This document shows, in pieces, positions 54,881-64,000 of a stretch of DNA of 64,000 bases. The notes under the pieces were generated by a model. It was given only the letters and a program-made list of their open reading frames with translations. It was not told where the DNA came from and made no database searches. Position 1 is the stretch's first letter, and the number at the start of each line of letters is the position of its first letter. This stretch comes from Agrostemma githago (Eukaryota > Streptophyta > Magnoliopsida > Caryophyllales > Caryophyllaceae). The stretch spans positions 12,305,113 to 12,369,112 of the forward strand of contig OY288261.1 of assembly GCA_958450325.1 (NCBI GenBank). Direction: 5' to 3'. The translations under genes were made by a program, and so were the position numbers.

Positions 54881-55757
54881 TGTAGACACCCGCATTTTGA
54901 CCGCCAGGTGTCTATGGCAGTTTCCAAAAAACACCCGATGATGATCGGACGCTAACGTGTTTCTATGCGCTCGGATACGGGCTCAAATCCATTAATCGTT
55001 GGCTAACACACTTACAGAGTACAAATCTCACAAAAACAACCTCAAATCCAGGCCCAGTGGATCATTCCGAGTCAAACAAGACTAATTTGGGCCGAAACCG
55101 ACACCGGAATTAAAACCGACTTTTCGCGATTGGGTCAACCCCGGTCAAAGTCGTTTCCGAGACACACAAAAACAACCATATAACCATCAAAAGTCCAAGT
55201 CAAACACAAAACCCATCAAACACCCAAAGTCAAGGTCCAAAACAATGGACCCGTACAACCCGACTGGGCCACTCGATCGAGTGACCCACCCACTCGATCA
55301 AGTGGGCTTGTTTCAAGCCCGACGGCAGGCTTCACGGGCCACTCGACCGAGTTAGCCCCATACTCGGTCGAGTAACCCTAAACCGGTGCCCTAGCCATGC
55401 CTATATAAGCAACCCCCATGCAACACAATTACACAACTTTTACACCTCTTACAAACCCTAATCTTACACATCTACAAAAAACCCTAGAGCAACCCTACAC
55501 TACGTCTTCTACAAACCCTAGACGAACCCTAAGCAAAACCCTAGCAAATCGACATTAAGCAAACCCTAAACCTAGTTTTAGGAATCCAACCCGAGCCACC
55601 ACAACTTAGCCTCCATATACCTCGAAGACTCTCGTGTCATAGCCGCGTTTACGAGCCTTAGTCCGAGACAAAAACATGTAGGTTGAGGGTGACAAACCTC
55701 TTTCTTTTCCTCCTTTTTCTTTGCGTTGTCATCTTCCTCTCTTTTCCATTTTTTTTT

Positions 55758-55759
55758 CG

Positions 55760-55800
<41 letters not shown>

Positions 55801-55900
55801 GCTTATTATTATTATTATTATTACGTTTATTATTATTATTATTATTACGCTTATTATTATTATTATTACGTTTATTATTATTATTATTATTATTATTACG

Positions 55901-55933
<33 letters not shown>

Positions 55934-55966
55934 GTTATTACGATTATTATTATTATTATTTACCTC
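55758..55966 (+). repeat. (ATT)n with ACG interruptions in LTR3
   Basis: ATT runs broken by ATTACG(T/C)TT about six times. The corresponding tract in LTR4 is about twice as long. Confidence 0.95.
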
Positions 55967-56340
55967 GTTATCATTATTGCATCTTAGTATCGCGCATTCA
56001 TCTTTTTCAAGCAATTATTCTTAAGGGTCGAAACTCGTTGACACGGATCCGACATCACAATCCCTAGGGATTTATCTCGATGTCGGAGAAGTCGAGGGAA
56101 TCAAGTTTTTTTATTATTATTTATTTAATTAAAGCATCGACTTTTCTAAAATCACATTAAATCAATTTAAGGCGCAATTTTCGTTGATGCTAAAATAATT
56201 GTCAAATAATTCGTTAGAATTATGACATTATTAATGCGGAGAAAATTTAATCACATCATAACAATCAATTTGAAGCGATTTTAAAAAAAGATTTCAAAAT
56301 CAATACTATTTCATACACGATTTTTAATCGCACAGAGGGC

Positions 56341-56560
56341 ACTCGACCGAGTGCCTGATCCACTCGGTCGAGTGGCACCTCAAATTCAAGTCAGAACGCA
56401 CGTCACGACCACCACTCGATCGAGTCTCACAGTGACTCGATCGAGTGGCAAAGTACTCGACTGAGTTGGCCAATAACTCGGTCGAGTATGGTCAATAACG
56501 CGGGACAGAAACACCTTTTAGGGGTTCACTCGATCGAGTCTATCGACCACTCGATCGAGT
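56341..56560 (+). promoter_or_regulatory. Phased palindrome cluster in LTR3
   Basis: Sites start at 56341, 56362, 56414, 56435, 56455 (ACTCGACTGAGT, one mismatch), 56476, 56528 and 56549: spacings 21, 52, 21, 20, 21, 52, 21, identical to LTR1, while the sequence between sites differs. Confidence 0.92.
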
Positions 56561-57356
56561 GACCCTACAACGACTAAAACATAAGTCGTACATTGTTCTA
56601 CTTTTCAAACTCGATAGTATTTTAAGACTTACGTCAACGTGTGCTTAATAAATCACATGTATACTATCTTTTCAAACCATGTATCATCATATTTATATCA
56701 TCTCATATTTGCACAAACCGTTATTATTCGTTATATCGCTATATCATTACTAACGCGTTTGTTGTTTCTTTTGTCAATTTATTTTTTGTTCGTTTATTGT
56801 ACTAAATGAACCCGCATGCTAAAGTACAACTTTGACGTTAATTTTAGTTGCATTAAATTGACTTAGAAACCCTCTCAATTCCATTCACATGTTTAGGGAA
56901 AATAAGTCTTTGCATATCATTTTTCCCGTTTTACTAACGCGCGTATTAGAAAGTCACTCGAGTTCTTAGTAGAGGCCGCTAATGTGCGGGCGGGGTTGGG
57001 TGTCCTTTGTGGGCTTCCCAACACGTACCCTCACCCCTTACACAGAACCTCAGTTTCCGGATGTCCGAAACCGTTGGCGCACGAGAGTCATTCAATACAC
57101 AATATCCGATAACGTCGGTATTGGTATCAAATGCAAAGGGACGGGCCCAATAAACTCTGACATCGGAAATGGGCCGTATTTTATATACGGCCCACTACGA
57201 CATAGAGTGGGCCCGAACGGTTCCGAATAACCATAAAATTCGGTGGCGACTCCACATAGACCTAAATTTCAATTCGATCCATTCTCATATGGAGATTCAT
57301 TCGCCTACCCAAACCCGCGCGTGGCCGCGTCGGGGTGGACCTATGTCATGTCCACA

Positions 57357-58843
57357 ATTTGGCGACTCCGCTGGGGATTAACTGATGCGTGACTTACCAT
57401 CGGCATCCTCAGGGTGAGACTCGTATAGAAATCGTTTGACAAATACAATACGCGTGTTAGTTCTACGGTTCATGCGTAACCCATATTTTCCCGGGCCGGT
57501 ACTCGCGACCGACGTCCCACTATACCGTTGATTTACTCCAATATGGATATGTCAAAAGGTGTCCATAGTCGATTCGAGTGGGTTTCGCGGCATGTTCTAA
57601 GATCAACTCAACTTAGGAAGTCTGTCCCGATCAACGTCTAGACTATGTACACTGGTATAGACCCCTTATAGACCGACCGAGACTTAGTATAGAGCATACA
57701 TGGCGTCGTTATAATGCTTGTGTGACTACGTGCTACTTGGTTTTCGAGTCGTTTTCAAAAACCGTCTTTTTTCAAAGATTGCATCTTTTTCAAACTATTC
57801 AATTTCAAAACCCGGGACACATACCGAATTTAGGACTTATGATTTTACTCAAAATAGCCTATTTTCTAGACGGTATGCTGCCCAAATCAAAACTCGAACT
57901 TTCAAAACCCGTGGCCCAATGACTTTTCGTCCTCTTTTTCGGAAATTTGGGCCACTCACCGAGTCCACTCGGTCCTTTTTCAAAAATCATCAATTTTCAA
58001 AACCTTCCACTTCTAGGGCTTCCCGTATTTAGCAGTGTTGGGTCGAGTCTTAATTTGTCAAGTTCCGTAGCGTCGAAACTCTGTCGATCTTACATCACGA
58101 GTTTCTTCCCTTTCCCAGTCCGCCTTATTAGACTAAGGCATGGCCCACCTACGTAGGACATACTCCTACAAAGGAAGGCCCGTCTACACACTCGAGTCTA
58201 AAAGTTTGGGGATGTCTCACGTGGACCTTCCTTCGGACGGGACTCGGCCCACATAGCCAAATCCTAAGGAAGGCCCACCTTTCACAAGTCACCCGTCTAG
58301 GTGTCTTTTCCGAGTCAACCTTTTACAAGGTGTAGCCCTATAACAAAAGGTTTACGATCCTTACGTCTAAGGGTCACTCGTCCCACATTCGAGTCTTAAC
58401 AAAATTATCGATCCCACTTGGGGGCTACCCCTTAACATGGCAATCAATCACGGTTGCCCTAAGGGTCATGTCTTACACGTGTCTCACGTACTCCACTTTC
58501 GAGTCACGTAGGTGTCACACCATCTAAGTCCTTAGTCTCACATTGGGGGCTATTCTCCGACGGAGTGACTAATCACAGTCACTCCGAGAATCGTACCCTA
58601 CACGTTCGTCTTAGGAGGGTCTAACCCAAGTCAAACATGGTCGCCCCATTTTCGGACTCACCCTTCTGCGGCTCGAGTCTAATTTGCGGTCGTTACCTCG
58701 TCTAGGTCAACATTCAAGTATCCCGATCCGAGAGTCTTTGTCGACTCGTCACCCCGGGCCGTGTCTAGTTTGACTCTCTCTCTTGCACAAAGCCGAGTTT
58801 AGGCGAGTTCTAACACCCGTCGTTTCTTCCGATCAGGGACCCT
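57357..58843 (+). other. PBS and leader of element 3
   Basis: PBS at about 57360-57376. A leader of about 1.5 kb with blocks shared with element 1 (GGACTTATGATTTTACTC near 57833; the CAATCAATCACGG phrase near 58440). No gene. Confidence 0.8.
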
Positions 58844-59521
58844 ATGAACGAGACACTACCAAACCACAACAAACCCCACGCCATCAAGAAAGGGGATATC
58901 CAGGGGAGTATGCTTATGCTATCTTGCTCCATTAACAACATCTTCTCGAAAATCAATACTACCCTAGATAACCTAAGTTCCAGGGTAACCATCATTGAAG
59001 AAGACCTTGTAAGAACCCGATCTCGTCTAACACAGCTAGAGCGGGCAAGGCAGGCGATCACCCAACTGAGCCATTTGAAGGGTGAACAATCTTACGAAAC
59101 TGGCCGATACTCACAAGATGGCAAGGCCGAGAGAGGTAACCCTCAAGTCACCTCTCCAAAAATCAAGAACCAGTCAAAGGAAAGGACATTTACCTACTTG
59201 GATATGTCCTACACCGTCGCTTTCCAGAGGTTGGTTCCGAAGGGCCTAGTGCTACCTATAGGCCCAACAGCCGACCCACCTGTGGAGAAACGTTCCAAAG
59301 CATGGAACGCCGAGCATTACTGCAAATTCCACAGAGGGAGGGGACACGATACAGAACAATGCTGGAAGCTGAAACACCTCATTCAAGACTTCCTCGATGC
59401 CGGGAAGACTCCCGTTTTGGAAATATTGTCACTTGCAAAGCCCCTCGTGGACTACACAGGGCCCGATGACCGAAGCATCCAGTCTACCTCTCATGCATCC
59501 AAGAGTCCGGATTTGATTTAA
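58844..59521 (+). CDS. Gag-derived protein of element 3 (225 aa, internal gag core missing)
   Basis: Open frame from ATG to TAA. N-terminus: coiled-coil-like (IFSKINTTLDNLSSRVTIIE, residues about 32-52). The C-terminal part has YCKFHRGRGHDTEQCW (about residues 162-177) then KLKHLIQDFLDAGK, a C/H/H/C pattern typical of the gag end of Tat/Athila-type elements, preceded by a Pro-rich stretch. The central capsid domain present in elements 1/2 is absent. It may still bind RNA in particles made by an autonomous relative; that is inference. The start is the only in-frame ATG near the leader end. Confidence 0.7.
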   Translation: MNETLPNHNKPHAIKKGDIQGSMLMLSCSINNIFSKINTTLDNLSSRVTIIEEDLVRTRSRLTQLERARQAITQLSHLKGEQSYETGRYSQDGKAERGNPQVTSPKIKNQSKERTFTYLDMSYTVAFQRLVPKGLVLPIGPTADPPVEKRSKAWNAEHYCKFHRGRGHDTEQCWKLKHLIQDFLDAGKTPVLEILSLAKPLVDYTGPDDRSIQSTSHASKSPDLI

Positions 59522-60447
59522 GTCCGAGTCTGAGTCTGAGTCTAGGATGTTCTATTCCATAAGTCAAAGTCAAAGTCAGAGTCAGAGTCAATTGTATTCT
59601 GTCCTTCTTTTCAAAATCCAATAAAATCAGCTTTCCTGTTTCTCATATATACTTTCCTTATGTGTTTCCGAGAACATGATGAACACCATCATACACTGTG
59701 AGCACACGCACGTGACTATTATAGGCACATCTATAATGACTGCAGGAAACCGAGCCCGTGTTTTCTTTTTTACCTACTCCGTGTCTGGTATAGAAAAACC
59801 ACATAACTACCCGTAGCAGGAGCGGTATCGAATCCTATGACAAATCTAGGTAATCTCCTGGTTTGGGTTCAAGACGGGAGGCAAGCCCATTTCCCACAAT
59901 AAAACACCCCTCCAATAAGACTGACCAATCCCTACCTTAGGTGTTAGTCTGACCAGCCAAAAAAAAGAGAAAAAAAAAGGCCAAAGCAAAAAGAAGACCA
60001 TCAAAAAAGAAAACTGGACAAAAAAAAAAATATCGAAAGTCCATGAAAAAAAAGCAAAAGGCCAAAACAAAAAAAGCAAGCCATCATCGAAAAATTCAGA
60101 ATACCCATGACCGTGGTCAACGGTCAATTCAAGTGAAAGTCCCACGACCAGGGTACGGTCAAAATTATCAAAACCCATGACCGCGGCTAAGAGGTCAATC
60201 AAAAATCAAAGACCCATGACCGTGGTCAACGGTCAACTCAAGTGAAAATCCTTTGACCGTGTTACGGTCAAATTCAAAACTATCCATGCCATCCAATAGG
60301 GGAGTAACAATCAAGCTGGTCAGCTAACACTCAGCCTTCCCACATTACAACCCTCAAGACCTTCCCGAGACCCAGGCCAGAGACAGCCCGGAATTTTGAG
60401 GATTCAAGCTCCATAGGATACCCCTAACAATTAGGGCCAGACAAGGA

Positions 60448-60604
60448 AACCAGATCCCGCATTACCAAACCAGCCCTCGAAGCCTTAGCTCCACAGAACC
60501 GAGCTCCTGATTTCGAGTCATCAAAACCAGATCCCGCATTATCAAACCAGCCCTCGAAGCCTTAGCTCCACAGAACCGAGCTCCAGATTTCGAGTCATCA
60601 AAGC
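60448..60604 (+). repeat. ~78-bp tandem duplication
   Basis: The block ACCAGATCCCGCATTA...GATTTCGAGTCATCAAA occurs twice in a row with few differences; single copy in elements 1/2. Confidence 0.9.
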
Positions 60605-60639
60605 CATTTACTTCCTAACACCACATTTCCAAAAACATC

Positions 60640-60825
60640 AAAATCCCGAGAACAAAACTCGTTAAAATTCCCCGAGAGCAGAACTCGTTAAAAATCCCGA
60701 GAACAAAACTCGTTAAAATTCCCCGAGAGCAGAACTCGTTAAAAATCCCGAGAACAAAACTCGTTAAAATTCCCCGAGAGCAGAACTCGTTAAAAATCCC
60801 GAGAACAAAACTCGTTAAAATCCCA
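60640..60825 (+). repeat. ~51-bp tandem repeat (3.5 copies)
   Basis: Alternating ATCCCGAGAACAAAACTCGTT and TTCCCCGAGAGCAGAACTCGTT-type half-units; each can fold as CGAG...CTCG hairpin. Confidence 0.93.
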
Positions 60826-62134
60826 TCCAAACCAGTTACCAACCCCAAATACGGGAACTCAACCGGCGGTCGGCATAGAACATGCCCAAATAGTTCGCAC
60901 CACCCTTGGGGGCTACCCCGTAGAACGCTCACAGTCACAGGATTAATATCCTAACCATTCAAGCCCTTTGATCAAGACATCACTGGGAATGCACCTAGCC
61001 TACACCGTCATTACGACTAGTTACACACAAAGTCCTATTAGAATAGGCACCATAATACATCTTCCGACACTGAACTACGACATGGTTTGATTTCACTACA
61101 CGTGAATACGTAGGCAGCCTTTCAACAAAGGCACAACCACCCACATTGACACACATTCGAAAAGCATTACCATTCCGGGCACGACACTGTCATGTTCTCA
61201 ACATCTAGCTTTGTTGTCCCGGGGGCTTCTCTTAGACAGAAGACCTCCATCCACTCATAAAATCCAGATAAATCCAAAAAATATCTAGCCTCCTTTCTGT
61301 AGTGTGTCCTAGTACTCGGCTCAGTCAAAGACAAGAATCTGTCAGGACTCGAGGCAATACCCACTTTGGAAATGTATCCTAAAATAGGAAATCCAGAAGG
61401 GCACCAGACTAAAACAGTCTCATTACGGGCTACTGCAATCCCCCCATAGCATATCTATCCCATTTCGATGTGCGACCGTGTTGCCACTCGCCTAGGCTAC
61501 GGGATAGCGCAACTTAAGAGTCTTGTTAGGCGGCCCACACCCCTACCGAGTCGCGGTCCAGCCCTTAGAGAGTCCAGCCCGTGTCAGTCAAATTGTCCTA
61601 TCGTGTCCAGAGTCGAGTCTGTTGATAGGCCCCCTTTGAAAAAAAAGATCTTTTTCGACAAGGTCAGATTTCAGTCTATTTAAACTGCGAATTTCTTTTC
61701 TACCCCTTTCCATTTTGAAAACCTAGCTCGTGATTGCTTTCAGGACTTCAAATTCAAAATTTCAAAAACTTCAAAAATCATTTTCCCCAGCACGAGTCAT
61801 TTTACTACCTACGTGTTGCATACATTTTTATGTGACTTATACAGGTACGACTCAGGCAAAGACATGCAAGTCGTCAAATCTCCCCAGCAGCATTTTTCGG
61901 GATAGCACGGGATGGGCCAACACACAGGCACACCCAGGGCTTACGCGACAAGCCCAAATTCCCCACGGAGTACAATCATCAAGCTCAGGTATGATTTCTA
62001 TCTTGTGGCTGGCGAGCCCTTCACGCGAGTCTAACGGACTATAAACGACCCGACCGGAAGTCTACCAGGTCATAACGGGCTTGGTAGCTACTCTGACTTT
62101 CGCCCTGTCCAAGCCTCAGTCAGAGTGGGGGCTC

Positions 62135-64000
<1,866 letters not shown>

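Larger units (their letters stand above)
54881..57356 (+). repeat. LTR3 (2,476 bp)
   Basis: TGTAGACACCC...TGTCCACA. TATA 55401-55410. Proximal palindromes upstream of TATA at 55271, 55292 (mutated), 55341, 55362; distal cluster 56341-56560. Contains an interrupted (ATT)n tract of about 200 bp. Confidence 0.92.
59522..62134 (+). other. Non-coding 3' region of element 3, ending in PPT
   Basis: No pol. (GAGTCY)n and (GTCAGA)n near 59522-59590; GACCG/GGTCAA motifs at 60105-60270; tandem duplications at 60448-60604 and 60640-60825; ends with CAGAGTGGGGGCTC before LTR4. Confidence 0.85.

Noticed and set aside
55658..56067. Long poly-Leu, poly-Tyr, poly-Ile and poly-Asn reading frames on both strands
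   Set aside because: They are translations of the (ATT)n tract inside LTR3; the same applies to 62957-63489 in LTR4. No coding evidence.

Overview
The window is plant nuclear DNA: split genes with GT-AG introns, plant-type LINEs, Ty3/gypsy elements, MULE/hAT/Stowaway/Tourist-like elements and long simple repeats. Nothing bacterial, organellar or CRISPR-like is visible. A eudicot is clear; Caryophyllales is only a guess from the repeat style. The one host gene I can build from start to stop is on the minus strand, 37040 down to 10059: 23 exons, 1,044 codons plus stop, every junction GT-AG and in phase. It encodes a tomosyn / Lgl-type WD40 protein with a C-terminal R-SNARE-like motif (plant TYN / STXBP5-like family).

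Layout. 1-9019: three copies of one non-LTR retrotransposon family, whose C-terminus looks like a restriction-like endonuclease (RLE), lie head-to-tail on the minus strand, separated by ATT/ATC microsatellites; an almost full-length L1-type LINE (1891-7033) sits in the same microsatellite between copies 1 and 2. 9020-10058: AT-rich 3' flank of the gene. 10059-37040: the tomosyn gene. Its last intron (10161-25364, 15.2 kb) holds a long-TIR MULE-like element, a chain of three elements each bounded by TA microsatellites (one with a FAR1-domain fragment), an RTE LINE tail, nested Stowaway/Tourist-like MITEs, and a degenerate chromovirus-like gypsy element whose integrase is split by an hAT-like insertion. 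Smaller introns hold further MITEs, including a Stowaway-like element inside an hAT-like element.

37360-38089: AT-rich intergenic DNA. 38090-64000: a block of large LTR retrotransposons without pol (Tat/Ogre-like in style: about 2.5-kb LTRs, long leader, gag remnants). The order is LTR1-internal1-LTR2-internal2, i.e. a tandem element sharing its middle LTR. Internal 2 is interrupted by a solo LTR (50425-52699, perfect 5-bp duplication CTTAG) and by a second element family (LTR3 54881-57356, internal 57357-62134, LTR4 from 62135 past the window end).

The strongest unexplained signal is in these LTRs: eight 12-bp palindromes of the form ACTCG-NN-CGAGT, with start-to-start spacings 21, 52, 21, 20, 21, 52, 21 bp. 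The same spacing series recurs in a clearly diverged LTR family although individual sites have mutated. The spacings are near multiples of the DNA helical repeat. The second recurring theme is simple repeats serving as repeated landing sites: ATT arrays for the RLE LINE family and TA arrays for the MULE-like family.
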